Part shown: positions 1 to 7,788 of the stretch, in pieces
How positions within the stretch are numbered: the first letter of the stretch is position 1
Layout: each line of letters opens with the position of its first letter
Made by a program: the position numbers and the translations under genes
The notes under the pieces: generated by a model
Databases searched by the model: none
What the model was told of the DNA's origin: nothing
Seen by the model: only the letters and a program-made list of their open reading frames with translations
Origin: Ruminococcus sp.
Lineage (GTDB): Bacteria; Bacillota; Clostridia; Oscillospirales; Acutalibacteraceae
NCBI GenBank assembly: GCA_017502425.1
Contig: JAFVVB010000186.1
Coordinates: forward strand, 1 to 35,085
DNA length: 35,085 nucleotides
Direction: 5' to 3'

Positions 1-2090
1 AAGATTGTGAAATTTTTCACACCTCTTATATATAAACCATATGTGAAACGTTCAAATCTTTGATTTTCGCCTAATTTTTCAAGGGTTTTTTCCTTGTTTT
101 CCACAGAGTTTTCCACAGTGAAGTGCAAAACGTTGAAAACTATATTTTTGGACTTTTTCATATCTTCAGCTAAAATCAAAGGAACACAATTGAGTATTTC
201 GGTTACAATTTTGTTACACTTAAGCCTGAATTTCTCGCCCTTGCGGTCTTGCAAAACGAGGTTGTTTTTGCAAGTGGCACAGGTGTGCACTCCACTTTTT
301 ACCGGACAGTTTCTGGTAATCATCAAAGGTAGATAACCGTATGAAAATACTCCTATCGGTATCGCACTTTTCAGCAAATCTATTCTTTTATAATCAAGTT
401 CAAACGATACTTCTGCATCTGTTGCACCATAATTTTTCGCCCAGAGTAGGGACAGAGAATTAGTGATATTCATACCAAAGCCCAGATGATAATGAAGTCC
501 GAGCTCTTTACACATATACACTGCACCGATATTATGACACAAAACGTGATGAATACCCATATCTTTTGCTTTTAAAAGAGCTTGATAAATCTTTGTCTCA
601 AGCGAAAACATAGCACGAGGTATCTCAATAGCTATATTCATTGAGGCTTTTTGATATTCCTTTATTTTCTCTTCGTTTTTCACACACTCAAAAAGTGGTA
701 AAAATACATACTCAAATTCAGAAAAACTCTGCGGAATATTAAGGTCGGATAGCACTGCACGATTACTTTTTAAAAATTCTTTGCTCTCAATCTCACCGAT
801 TAAATCAGTAAAAGTATAGTCTAAAACTTCGTAATTATGACGTCTTTCACGTTTTAAAGAAAGTTTATCAAGTATATCACGGCGCAGGCAGTTAATGTCC
901 TTAGCACTTATAAAAGCCTCCCCTGAAATTTCGCATTTTATATCGTGTACATTATACGGAGTGTCACCTGTTTTTCTAAGGTATGAAGAAATTTTCTCAG
1001 CGTTTATAGGAGCATTCTGAGCTTTTGAAACTATGAAATCAGACTGAATCTGCACACTGTGTTCATAGTCAGTTACACTTAGCTTTACAGGCTTTCCTAC
1101 TTCAATATTGACAGAAAAATCGATGTCTACTCGTCTAAGCTCATCTTTATATGTTGAACGTATAAGTCGCAGTAGCTTTTCTGATGCCAAAACAACGTCT
1201 TCGCGTTTGCGATATCCAAACATAGAAGAACCTCTGCTATCACAGAAATATCCGTCAGTAAAACCGGTTCTGGAGAATACAGCTTTAAGATTTTCCTGAG
1301 TTTTCTCATCAATATAGCCGTTATCACGCATCATAACGCACGCACGGGTAGCGCTCGAAACATACTCGGGACGTTTCATTCTGCCCTCGATTTTTGCACT
1401 TTTAACTCCGATTTCTTGAAGCTCTCTGATTCTATCTATTATAGAGTTATCTTTCAAACTAAGCGCATGAGTATTAGAGCTATCACACGTAAAAGGTAAA
1501 CGGCACGGTTGAGCACACATACCTCGGTTAGCGCTACGTGTACCTAAAGCTGCACTCATATAGCACTGACCCGATACACACATACACAACGCTCCGTGAA
1601 CGAAAACCTCAAGCTCAATATCGCAGTTATCGGCGATATATTTAATTTCCTCTTTAGTCATTTCACGAGCGAGAACCACTCGAGAAAAACCGAGCTCTTT
1701 GAGTGCTTTAGCCCCACTTAAGGTATGCACACTCATCTGGGTTGATGCGTGAAGTTTAAGCTGTGGCACTATCTTTTTTACCGCCATCGCAAGTCCGATA
1801 TCCTGAGTAATGAGTGCATCGATATCACACTCGGCCGCTTTTCTCACTAAATCTAGTGCATCGTCCATTTCGTCGTCAAAAATCAGCGTATTCAGCGCAA
1901 GATATACTTTTACACCGTTTATGTGACAGTATTTAACTGCATCTTTAAGCTCATCAATGCTGAAATTCTTAGCCGACGCACGCGCAGAAAAATCCTTAGC
2001 ACCCAGATATACTGCGTCTGCACCGGATCTGACAGCGGCTACTATGCTATCAAATCCTCCGCAGGGAGAGAGTATTTCAATCTTATTCAT
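1..2090 (-). CDS. U32 family peptidase-like protein (RlhA-like, C-terminus cut by window edge)
   Basis: The frame stays open from the ATG at 2090 to the left edge, so about 696 residues are visible and the C-terminus is missing. The N-terminal half is a U32 domain: it begins MNKIEILSPCGGFDS and carries the family signature EVFVHGALCMCVSGQCYMS near residues 161-179, followed by cysteines at about 192 and 196. Characterised U32 proteins are not proteases. E. coli RlhA (YdcP) and TrhP (YegQ) hydroxylate 23S rRNA and tRNA, and the cysteines are probably a metal-cluster site. The long C-terminal extension with another Cys-rich stretch (CPVKSGVHTCATC) fits the RlhA/DUF3656 type rather than the short TrhP type. 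It overlaps the upstream zapA by 8 bases, so the two are translationally coupled. Family assignment is firm; the exact substrate is inferred. Confidence 0.88.
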   Translation of the reverse strand, partial: MNKIEILSPCGGFDSIVAAVRSGADAVYLGAKDFSARASAKNFSIDELKDAVKYCHINGVKVYLALNTLIFDDEMDDALDLVRKAAECDIDALITQDIGLAMAVKKIVPQLKLHASTQMSVHTLSGAKALKELGFSRVVLAREMTKEEIKYIADNCDIELEVFVHGALCMCVSGQCYMSAALGTRSANRGMCAQPCRLPFTCDSSNTHALSLKDNSIIDRIRELQEIGVKSAKIEGRMKRPEYVSSATRACVMMRDNGYIDEKTQENLKAVFSRTGFTDGYFCDSRGSSMFGYRKREDVVLASEKLLRLIRSTYKDELRRVDIDFSVNIEVGKPVKLSVTDYEHSVQIQSDFIVSKAQNAPINAEKISSYLRKTGDTPYNVHDIKCEISGEAFISAKDINCLRRDILDKLSLKRERRHNYEVLDYTFTDLIGEIESKEFLKSNRAVLSDLNIPQSFSEFEYVFLPLFECVKNEEKIKEYQKASMNIAIEIPRAMFSLETKIYQALLKAKDMGIHHVLCHNIGAVYMCKELGLHYHLGFGMNITNSLSLLWAKNYGATDAEVSFELDYKRIDLLKSAIPIGVFSYGYLPLMITRNCPVKSGVHTCATCKNNLVLQDRKGEKFRLKCNKIVTEILNCVPLILAEDMKKSKNIVFNVLHFTVENSVENKEKTLEKLGENQRFERFTYGLYIRGVKNFTI

Positions 2091-2721
2091 CGTTTTTATT
2101 ATCTTCAAAGAGGCTGTACTGTCTCATAGGAGTGTAACCTTTTGAATTATTTTGCTTTTGCATAAAACGCTCTTTATATGGATTTACGTGCTCATGATTA
2201 TGACGTTTTTTCTCGGATTTTGGTGTAGGCTTCACGGTTTTTGGCTCTAATTTTTCAACCTCTTTTTCAGCATCCTCATCAAAATCAAAGGAAAGGTCGT
2301 CGCTTGAATCAATTTCAAATTCTTCTACTACTTCGGTAGTTTTAGTCTTCTTTATTTCTACTACCGGTGCAATGGCTGAAGCTAAAGGCTCTTTCTTTTT
2401 GTTTTCAATTTCTTTTTCGAGCTCTGCGATTCTTTCTTTTAACTTTTCGTTTTCAGCTCTTAACTTTGCGCTGTCTTCGATATAGTCCTTTATCTGCTCT
2501 TTTACTTTTGAAAGCGATGCTCTGCTTTTAGCTTCATCGTCACAAAAATCAAGTGCCGCCATAACCGCACATTTTTCGCGGCTCATACCGCTGTTGTTAA
2601 ACAGAGAGCTGATAGCTGTATCTACCTTCTGAGAAATGTCTGTAACGTATTTTTCTGATTCTTCAGTTATTAAAGTCAGTTTCTGACCTGCTACAAATAC
2701 CGTAATCTTATTTTTTTCCAT
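2083..2721 (-). CDS. zapA: Cell division protein ZapA-like
   Basis: The 212-residue protein starts MEKNKITVFVAGQKLTL, a typical ZapA N-terminus, and the ZapA domain covers about residues 1-90. A charged heptad-like coiled coil follows at about 85-115 (KLRAENEKLKERIAELEKE). The rest is a low-complexity acidic/lysine tail ending in RQYSLFEDNKNDE, far longer than in ordinary ZapA (about 100 residues). ZapA binds FtsZ and bundles its filaments at the division site. The start has an AGGTG ribosome site a few bases upstream, and the end overlaps the U32 gene by 8 bases (ATGAATAA). It is separated from the anti-sigma gene upstream by a terminator, so it probably has its own promoter. The role of the tail is unknown. 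Confidence 0.85.
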   Translation of the reverse strand: MEKNKITVFVAGQKLTLITEESEKYVTDISQKVDTAISSLFNNSGMSREKCAVMAALDFCDDEAKSRASLSKVKEQIKDYIEDSAKLRAENEKLKERIAELEKEIENKKKEPLASAIAPVVEIKKTKTTEVVEEFEIDSSDDLSFDFDEDAEKEVEKLEPKTVKPTPKSEKKRHNHEHVNPYKERFMQKQNNSKGYTPMRQYSLFEDNKNDE

Positions 2722-2754
2722 AATAGCACCTCAAAAAGATTTTTTACCACATAA

Positions 2755-2784
2755 ATTATATAACAACAATAATCAATATCACAA
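2755..2784 (-). promoter_or_regulatory. Candidate sigma-A promoter of zapA
   Basis: On the minus strand TTGTGA (2784-2779) and TATAAT (2760-2755) are separated by 18 bases, in the 122-base AT-rich gap upstream of zapA and downstream of the anti-sigma terminator. The -10 is perfect and the -35 is weak. Confidence 0.45.
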
Positions 2785-2843
2785 GTTTTACTACCGTATT
2801 GTAATTTTTAAATATCAAATGTCTTTGAATTGTTACATAATAA

Positions 2844-2873
2844 GAAAAAGTCCGACGAAAATATCGTCGGACT
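2844..2873 (-). terminator. Rho-independent terminator of first sigma/anti-sigma module
   Basis: Arms AGTCCGACG and CGTCGGACT form a 9-bp stem with a 7-base loop. On the minus strand the stem is followed by a run of T. It lies just past the stop codon of the first anti-sigma-like gene and separates that module from zapA. Confidence 0.88.
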
Positions 2874-2878
2874 CTAAG

Positions 2879-3721
2879 TCATTTTATTTCAACAATAACA
2901 TCAGTAATAGGAACGCCGTGTTCATTATAGAAATAGTATCTGTATGTTCCCGGCTCTAAAACCAGTCCCACGCTCTGAGGACTATAAATATAGTAGTACA
3001 CACTACCGAAACCTGAGTAAAATCTCGCAAGATGCTCAGAAGAAAACAGCTTTCTGTCTCCGACAGGTCGGTCGTTGACATCTTTTATTCTGCAGTATAT
3101 TTTTCCGTCGCCAACCAGATAACTCGGAGAAAAGCTTACGATACAATCTGAACCTGTCGGTGATGTCAGGTCTTCGTTATCGGTTTTGCTTTCTTCGGTG
3201 GATTCTTCTTTATTAGGTAATGACTGCTCTGTTGATGGTTGAGTCTCTTCACTTACCGTTTCATTAGTAGGTTTTACAGGCTTTACGGTAGGCTTTATTA
3301 CAGGTTTTTGAGTATGATTATTTAAAACAGTCGGTTTCTGCTCTTTTTTATCCGTAGGCTTTTTAGTGCTTTCTTCTTGCTTTGATTCAGATATTTCCTG
3401 ATTTTTCGTTTCTTTTACTTGAGTTACTTCGGATTTTTCCTGTTTTTTTACTGTTTTATAAGCCTTATTCTCAGATTTTTCCTGAGTCTGAATTACAGTT
3501 TCAGTCTCTTTTGGTGCTGTCGGAATCTGAGGTTGAGTCTTACCGAAACCGAAAACAAGTACGCTTATCATACACACAAAAGTCAAACATAAACACGATG
3601 CTATGATTTTAGCATTGTATTTAGGACGCGGTTTTATCTTAGACGCTGTGCTGAGCACTCTGTCAGCCCACTCATCAGAGATGTCAAAACTTTTCATTTT
3701 ATCAAAGTTGAAATCGTTCAT
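2879..3721 (-). CDS. Putative membrane anti-sigma factor, module 1
   Basis: Predicted single-pass membrane protein of 280 residues. A short cytoplasmic N-terminus (about 1-37) carries the motif DFNFDKMKSFDISDEW, shared with the two paralogues in this window. One membrane helix spans about 38-60. A low-complexity linker rich in Pro, Thr, Ser, Glu and Lys covers about 61-190, and a C-terminal domain of about 90 residues contains IYCRI and PGTYRYYFYNEHG. The ATG at 3721 is chosen because it overlaps the sigma stop (TAATG) and has GGAGGTGAG 5' of it; the upstream GTG at 3727 lies too close to that site. Position directly behind an ECF sigma gene, in three copies, is the reason for calling it an anti-sigma factor. 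No classical zinc-binding (HxxxCxxC) anti-sigma motif is present. Confidence 0.7.
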   Translation of the reverse strand: MNDFNFDKMKSFDISDEWADRVLSTASKIKPRPKYNAKIIASCLCLTFVCMISVLVFGFGKTQPQIPTAPKETETVIQTQEKSENKAYKTVKKQEKSEVTQVKETKNQEISESKQEESTKKPTDKKEQKPTVLNNHTQKPVIKPTVKPVKPTNETVSEETQPSTEQSLPNKEESTEESKTDNEDLTSPTGSDCIVSFSPSYLVGDGKIYCRIKDVNDRPVGDRKLFSSEHLARFYSGFGSVYYYIYSPQSVGLVLEPGTYRYYFYNEHGVPITDVIVEIK

Positions 3722-4203
3722 TAACACTCACCTCCGTAAATACTTCTGAGTTTCTCTCTGCCTCGCATAAGTAATGTTTTTATGGTGTTAGGGGGTTTTT
3801 TCAGAATTTTTGCTATTTCATTTACTTTATAATTTTCGCAGTAATACAGGTACATTACCTCTCTGTACTTATCATTAAGCTCAAACAATGCCCACGATAA
3901 ATCGCACTCTTCATAAGGAAAATTCACTATATCGTCGCTGTTTTTATCGAGCAGTACTTCTTTGCGATTTTTTCGCATAAATCGGTTACACTCGTTTATA
4001 GCAACCCGTATGAGCCACGCTTTAAGATGCTCTTCGCTTTCTAGCTTAGGGGATTTTTTATATAATCTTAAAAAGGTGTTCTGAAAGCAGTCGTCAGCGT
4101 CGGTCTGGTTTTTAAGTCGCATTATGCATACTAAACCGACGGTATTTTTATATTTGCGGACGACTTGCTCGAAAGTAAGTCCCGCAAAATTTTCGTCACC
4201 CAT
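3721..4203 (-). CDS. ECF-type RNA polymerase sigma factor, module 1
   Basis: 160-residue sigma-70 family protein with only regions 2 and 4, as in ECF sigma factors. Region 2 includes DADDCFQNTFLRLYKKSP and HLKAWLIRVAINECNRFMRK. Region 4 includes LNDKYREVMYLYYCENYKVNEI followed, after EIAKILKKPPNT, by a helix-turn-helix ending RGREKLRSIYGG. The ATG at 4203 is preferred over those at 4209 and 4218: it sits 7 bases after GGGGGG, and MGDENFAGLT then lines up residue for residue with MADALYAGLT of module 3. The stop overlaps the start of the downstream anti-sigma gene. A TGAAAC element lies 48 bases upstream of the start. Confidence 0.9.
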   Translation of the reverse strand: MGDENFAGLTFEQVVRKYKNTVGLVCIMRLKNQTDADDCFQNTFLRLYKKSPKLESEEHLKAWLIRVAINECNRFMRKNRKEVLLDKNSDDIVNFPYEECDLSWALFELNDKYREVMYLYYCENYKVNEIAKILKKPPNTIKTLLMRGREKLRSIYGGEC

Positions 4204-4250
4204 TTTCATACCCCCCATTCACTATTAATACCCTTTAAACCCATATTATG

Positions 4251-4256
4251 GTTTCA
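4251..4256 (-). promoter_or_regulatory. TGAAAC, candidate ECF -35 element of module 1
   Basis: The minus strand reads AATGAAACC, with the element ending 48 bases before the sigma ATG. The same hexamer is found 46 and 43 bases before the other two sigma genes. TGAAAC is the known -35 core of several Bacillus ECF sigma factors (SigW, SigX, SigM). The matching -10 is poorly conserved; GGGTAT at 4233-4228 is one possibility. Confidence 0.5.
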
Positions 4257-4281
4257 TTAAAATATTATATATAAACTATGT

Positions 4282-4316
4282 AAAAAAATAAAGCCCGATG
4301 ATAAAACATCGGGCTT
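4282..4316 (-). terminator. Rho-independent terminator after the dockerin-like gene
   Basis: Arms AAGCCCGATG and CATCGGGCTT form a 10-bp stem with a 6-base loop. On the minus strand it is followed by TTATTTTTTT. It ends the sigma2/anti-sigma2/dockerin-like operon and isolates module 1. Confidence 0.9.
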
Positions 4317-4326
4317 AGTAATTATA

Positions 4327-5274
4327 TTATTTAGCATGCGCTAGCTTTTTTTGGATAGTAGTTGCATCCATTATAGTAATTTTACCGTCGCGGTCTATAT
4401 CAGATACATAACCTGAACGGTTTTCTTCGTGTTCATCATATCTGACTACCACATTGTAGTGTTCTCTATAACTTAATTTTTCTAAATCTACTAAATATCT
4501 TGAGATATAAGTAGCATCAAAAATAGTGACTTTTCCGTCTTTATCGGCATCTCCGAAAGGATTAGCCACTCCTAAATCAACGAGCGTTGCTCCGAGTTCA
4601 TTATACTTATACGGAGTTTTTCTCAGATCTTTTAAGTCATAAATCTTATCTTCTTTTACATCATACACACCGTAGTTATAGGTAAAGTAGCTGTAAATAT
4701 TAGGTGAATGCACTACAACATCGCCTAAATCCATACCACATAGAGCACACATCGCATTGCCTGTGTCAGCTTTCAGTAGTATCCAGTCTATTTCACCGTT
4801 TTCGTCCTTGTGCTCATATGTTTTTTCAAAAGAGTAATAGCCTATCTGAGGAGTAGCATATAGTAGATACTTCTGCTCGATTTGTGAGCAATAATCAATG
4901 CTATCCACCTCGTCAAAAGACGCTATTTTTCCGATATTTGCTACCTTTACTCTGACTACTAACTGACCACAGTTTTTAAGCACTTCTTCGTAGTATAATC
5001 CGTTAAACACCTTGCTGTACATATCTGTGTAAAAATCTGCATAGTAGTTTTTGAGTTCTTCTTTCGCCTTATCGTAGTCCGGATAACTCGGCATATCCAT
5101 ACTGAACACCTCGTCGGTGTAATAGTCTATTTTTATACCTATAATATCGTTTTTTGATGAGTTTTCTATGACTTCTTTCAGCTCGTCGCTGATTTTAGAA
5201 GTTTTCGCTGATGCTGTAATCATACATGAAAACAGCAAAACAAAAGATAAAATAACTGCAACTATTCTTTTCAT
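4327..5274 (-). CDS. Secreted protein with C-terminal dockerin-like repeats
   Basis: 315 residues with a Sec signal peptide (MKRIVAVILSFVLLFSCMITASA, cleavage probably after ASA). Residues of about 25-235 match no family I recognise. The C-terminus has two calcium-loop repeats of dockerin type I, GDADKDGKVTIFDATYISRY and SDIDRDGKITIMDATTIQKK, with Asp at loop positions 1, 3, 5 and 12. Dockerins bind cohesin modules of scaffold proteins in cellulosome- or amylosome-like assemblies. The repeats are about 21 residues further apart than usual, so cohesin binding is uncertain. The ATG at 5274 is used because AGGAGGT is 6 bases upstream; the GTG at 5280 touches that site. It begins 15 bases after the anti-sigma 2 stop with no terminator between, so it is probably co-transcribed with that pair. 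Confidence 0.78.
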   Translation of the reverse strand: MKRIVAVILSFVLLFSCMITASAKTSKISDELKEVIENSSKNDIIGIKIDYYTDEVFSMDMPSYPDYDKAKEELKNYYADFYTDMYSKVFNGLYYEEVLKNCGQLVVRVKVANIGKIASFDEVDSIDYCSQIEQKYLLYATPQIGYYSFEKTYEHKDENGEIDWILLKADTGNAMCALCGMDLGDVVVHSPNIYSYFTYNYGVYDVKEDKIYDLKDLRKTPYKYNELGATLVDLGVANPFGDADKDGKVTIFDATYISRYLVDLEKLSYREHYNVVVRYDEHEENRSGYVSDIDRDGKITIMDATTIQKKLAHAK

Positions 5275-5289
5275 ATTCACACCTCCTGC

Positions 5290-6231
5290 TTATTTTACCG
5301 TAACTTCACCGAAGTAAAATATGTGTCCCTTGTCATTTCCGAAAAAGTAGCTGTACGTACCGGGACGGATACTCTTATTTTCATTATTTACTACGTACTC
5401 AAGATATACTATTCCGTTAGATACTTCTACTGATACGTTATACATATCCATCTCTTCTTCTGCTGACAAATCACCGGGGCCGGTATTCAGAAAACAGAAA
5501 ATTCTAGCGTCATTAAGGTACTCGCTCAGAGAAATAGTAGCGTAGCATCTGATATAATTTGTGTCTTGAAAACTATCGGACGAACCAGGGGACGAATCAG
5601 GGTTTGATGAATCGCTGGAATCACTTTCACCTGATGACGATCCATCATTCTCATTGGGTGGTGATTGGGTCGGATTTGTTTCAGGTTTTACTGATGGTTT
5701 TTCAGACGGACTTGGTTTCTGTGTTTCAGGACTTTGCGTAGGTTTTTCAGTAGGCTCTGGTGCAGGTTTTATATCGGGTTTTGCCTCGGGTTTTTGAGTA
5801 TTGCCATTAACTTCAGGCTTTTTAGTTTCCTCTTCTTTTTTATCCGTAGGATTCACTACTATTTGCTCTATGATAACGCTGTGTTCAGTAGAACCTACTG
5901 TTTCTCTTCTATTATTTTTCTTAGTTTCCTTTTTGCTTTTTTTGTTTTTAGTTTCAGCAAGTGATTCTTTTTCTGTTTCTGAGTTTACAGTGACATTTTC
6001 GCTGTATGATGACTCTTCTATTGGTTTAGGTACCACTTTACTATCGTCTTTTAGCATATGATAAACCACGAAACTAAGTGTAAAAACTAAGATAAAGCTC
6101 GCTACCATCGGTAATACTTTTTTAAATACAATGAAAGTTGTGGCAGGTTTTTTGGGTACGTTTACTGCACCGTTGACCCATGTGTCAGGGATTTCTATAT
6201 TTTTGATTTTGTCAAAATTAAAATCTCTCAC
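5290..6231 (-). CDS. Putative membrane anti-sigma factor, module 2
   Basis: Paralogue of the module 1 protein, 313 residues from the GTG at 6231. The start is chosen because GGAGG lies 8 bases upstream, it falls 1 base past the sigma stop, and the N-terminus (V/M)RDFNFDKIKNIEIPDTW then aligns with MNDFNFDKMKSFDISDEW of module 1. Upstream ATGs in the same frame lie inside the sigma gene. The membrane helix is about 40-59. Next comes a Lys/Glu/Thr/Pro-rich linker with repeated KPxxKP and PSEKPSVKP-like stretches and a Ser/Asp-rich block near 200-220. The C-terminal domain (about 225-313) has IFCFL and RPGTYSYFFGNDKG. It is followed at once by the dockerin-like gene. Anti-sigma function is inferred from position and topology. 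Confidence 0.7.
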   Translation of the reverse strand: MRDFNFDKIKNIEIPDTWVNGAVNVPKKPATTFIVFKKVLPMVASFILVFTLSFVVYHMLKDDSKVVPKPIEESSYSENVTVNSETEKESLAETKNKKSKKETKKNNRRETVGSTEHSVIIEQIVVNPTDKKEEETKKPEVNGNTQKPEAKPDIKPAPEPTEKPTQSPETQKPSPSEKPSVKPETNPTQSPPNENDGSSSGESDSSDSSNPDSSPGSSDSFQDTNYIRCYATISLSEYLNDARIFCFLNTGPGDLSAEEEMDMYNVSVEVSNGIVYLEYVVNNENKSIRPGTYSYFFGNDKGHIFYFGEVTVK

Positions 6232-6232
6232 T

Positions 6233-6712
6233 TCACTCACCTCCATATATTTTTTTGAGCTTTTCTCTACCACGTCGCAGTCGGGTTTTAATCGTATTTT
6301 CGTTTTTATTGAGTATCTTTGCTATTTCTTCGATTTTATAATCTTCTGCGTAAAACAGGTAGAGCACTTCTCGATATTTATCGTCAAGCCTCATCAATGC
6401 CCACGACATATCGCTCTTTTCCTCAGGAAAATCAACTGAAGTTTCAGGAATTTTTGAAAGAGAGACAGTGGGCTTGTTTTTTCGTATGTACTTATTACAT
6501 TCATTGATAGCAACTCGTATGAGCCACGCTTTCAGATGGTTTTCATCATTGAAGTCAGGGGATGAACGATACAGTTTGAAGAAGGTATTCTGAAAACAAT
6601 CCTCAGCATCAGCGTAATTTTTGAGTCGCATAGTGCATACCGCACCGACAGTCTGTTTATACTTAACGACAGTTTCTTCATAAGTACGCCCAAAAAACAT
6701 TTTTTCGCCCAT
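6233..6712 (-). CDS. ECF-type RNA polymerase sigma factor, module 2
   Basis: 159 residues, clearly homologous over its whole length to the sigma factors of modules 1 and 3. Region 2 contains DAEDCFQNTFFKLYRSSP and HLKAWLIRVAINECNKYIRK. Region 4 contains LDDKYREVLYLFYAEDYKIE and the DNA-binding helices EIAKILNKNENTIKTRLRRG. The ATG at 6712 has GGAGGGAG about 8 bases upstream, and the N-terminus MGEKMFFGRTYEETV lines up with the other two. It is separated by 1 base from the downstream anti-sigma start. A TGAAAC element lies 46 bases upstream. Confidence 0.9.
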   Translation of the reverse strand: MGEKMFFGRTYEETVVKYKQTVGAVCTMRLKNYADAEDCFQNTFFKLYRSSPDFNDENHLKAWLIRVAINECNKYIRKNKPTVSLSKIPETSVDFPEEKSDMSWALMRLDDKYREVLYLFYAEDYKIEEIAKILNKNENTIKTRLRRGREKLKKIYGGE

Positions 6713-6757
6713 CTGTCTCCCTCCTTCACTAATAAAATCCAGTATATATGGTAAAAA

Positions 6758-6763
6758 GTTTCA
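6758..6763 (-). promoter_or_regulatory. TGAAAC, candidate ECF -35 element of module 2
   Basis: The minus strand reads AATGAAACTTTTTACC; the hexamer ends 46 bases before the sigma start. A possible -10 is GGATTT about 17 bases downstream. The spacing agrees with modules 1 and 3. Confidence 0.5.
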
Positions 6764-6787
6764 TTTATTTTTTATATAATATCATCT

Positions 6788-6824
6788 AAAAAATAAAAGC
6801 CACGAATATTTCATCGTGGCTTTT
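6788..6824 (-). terminator. Rho-independent terminator of the zinc-ribbon protein gene
   Basis: Perfect 11-bp arms AAAAGCCACGA and TCGTGGCTTTT with an 8-base loop; the minus-strand transcript ends in a U-rich run. It lies 16 bases past the stop of the zinc-ribbon gene and separates it from sigma module 2. Confidence 0.9.
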
Positions 6825-6839
6825 GATAATGTCAGAAAA

Positions 6840-7673
6840 TTACTTTTTCTCGATATAACCCAGTGAAATTAAACCGTCTGCTGACTGCTGCATAGAAATA
6901 GTAGCAGCTTCACCTGTGATAGTTAAAACTTTAGCATCAGCTAACTTAGATACTGTATCAACATTTTCTAAACCTGTGCTATGAATCTTGAGTACATAGA
7001 AATCACCGTCTGTATCATATGTAACTGTACAGCAATCAAGTTCATCAGCAGGGCCATACTGCTCTTTAACCTGAGTATCAAATGTTTCTTTCTGCTCATC
7101 AGTATAGTCAGTCATAGGAAAGTATACAATTTCTACCATTTCCTTAACTACATCGCCGTCAGCCTTTAATTCCTGAATATCGATACTGCTGTTAGTAGCG
7201 TTTTTCATGATGAAAGCTCTTGTACCATCGCCAGAAAGAGTTGCTGTGTATGAAATACCTTCACTAGCAATTAAGCCGTCAAATGTAGAAGTATCAGCTT
7301 TCTCAGTATCAACAGCTGAACTTGAGCTTGAACTATCAGCATCAGCATCTTCTTCTGAAGGGGTCCAAGGCTCGAATGTAACGTCTTCCTGAGTACCACT
7401 TGTTTCAGGACCACCACATGAACCTAAAGCCACAAAGAGTACTATAATCGCAGCGATAACTGCCAGCACGATTATTAAACCTTTTTTACTTTTCTTAGGT
7501 TTCTGAGGCTGTGGAGGTTGAGCGTATGGAGCACTCTGCTGTACTGTCGGTGCCATAGGTGCCTGAGGTACCTGTGGTGCAACCTGCTGTGGAGCATTAT
7601 CCTGAACATTACCACAAGCATCACAAACTGTTGAATTTTCTGCTAAAACTTGTCCGCAATTTTTACAAAACAT
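6840..7673 (-). CDS. Zinc-ribbon single-pass membrane protein
   Basis: 277 residues. The N-terminus MFCKNCGQVLAENSTVCDAC is a zinc ribbon with Cys at 3, 6, 17 and 20. A Pro/Gln/Ala-rich linker (about 25-62) follows, then KKSKK and one membrane helix at about 65-86. The outer part has a Ser/Asp/Glu-rich spacer (about 95-120) and an unrecognised globular domain from about 128 to the end. This layout is common among uncharacterised Firmicutes envelope proteins. Topology predicts the ribbon inside and the globular domain outside. AGGAGG precedes the ATG. It is a single gene between two terminators with its own promoter and lies between sigma modules 2 and 3, so it may belong to the same envelope programme; that is a guess from location. 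Confidence 0.8.
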   Translation of the reverse strand: MFCKNCGQVLAENSTVCDACGNVQDNAPQQVAPQVPQAPMAPTVQQSAPYAQPPQPQKPKKSKKGLIIVLAVIAAIIVLFVALGSCGGPETSGTQEDVTFEPWTPSEEDADADSSSSSSAVDTEKADTSTFDGLIASEGISYTATLSGDGTRAFIMKNATNSSIDIQELKADGDVVKEMVEIVYFPMTDYTDEQKETFDTQVKEQYGPADELDCCTVTYDTDGDFYVLKIHSTGLENVDTVSKLADAKVLTITGEAATISMQQSADGLISLGYIEKK

Positions 7674-7688
7674 AATTATCCTCCTATC

Positions 7689-7704
7689 AAAGTATTAATA
7701 CTTT
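7689..7704. promoter_or_regulatory. 16-bp perfect palindrome, candidate operator
   Basis: AAAGTATTAATACTTT is a perfect palindrome. It lies just downstream of the -10 of the zinc-ribbon gene, over the expected transcription start, and just before AGGAGG. That is a classic repressor position. No T run follows, so it is not a terminator. Confidence 0.45.
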
Positions 7705-7709
7705 ATTTC

Positions 7710-7738
7710 ATTTTAGCACCATAGTTTTTTCAATACAA
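7710..7738 (-). promoter_or_regulatory. Sigma-A promoter of zinc-ribbon gene
   Basis: The minus strand has TTGTAT (7738-7733), a 17-base spacer and TAAAAT (7715-7710). Spacing is ideal, with one or two mismatches per hexamer. Confidence 0.55.
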
Positions 7739-7746
7739 GTCAAAAT

Positions 7747-7781
7747 AACAAAAAGCCTGCCAAAATTTAAGGCAGGCTTTT
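7747..7781 (-). terminator. Rho-independent terminator of module 3
   Basis: Arms AAAAGCCTGCC and GGCAGGCTTTT form an 11-bp stem with a 9-base loop, followed by T-rich sequence on the minus strand, 8 bases past the anti-sigma 3 stop. Confidence 0.9.
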
Positions 7782-7788
7782 GTGAATA

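Noticed and set aside
97..117. Two TTTTCCACA copies resembling DnaA boxes
   Set aside because: They lie within the U32 coding frame, where they encode a repeated VEN peptide, and are nearly 18 kb from the origin region.
1108..1327. Open frames on both strands between 1.1 and 1.3 kb
   Set aside because: They are out of frame with the continuous U32 coding sequence, which covers positions 1-2090 on the minus strand.
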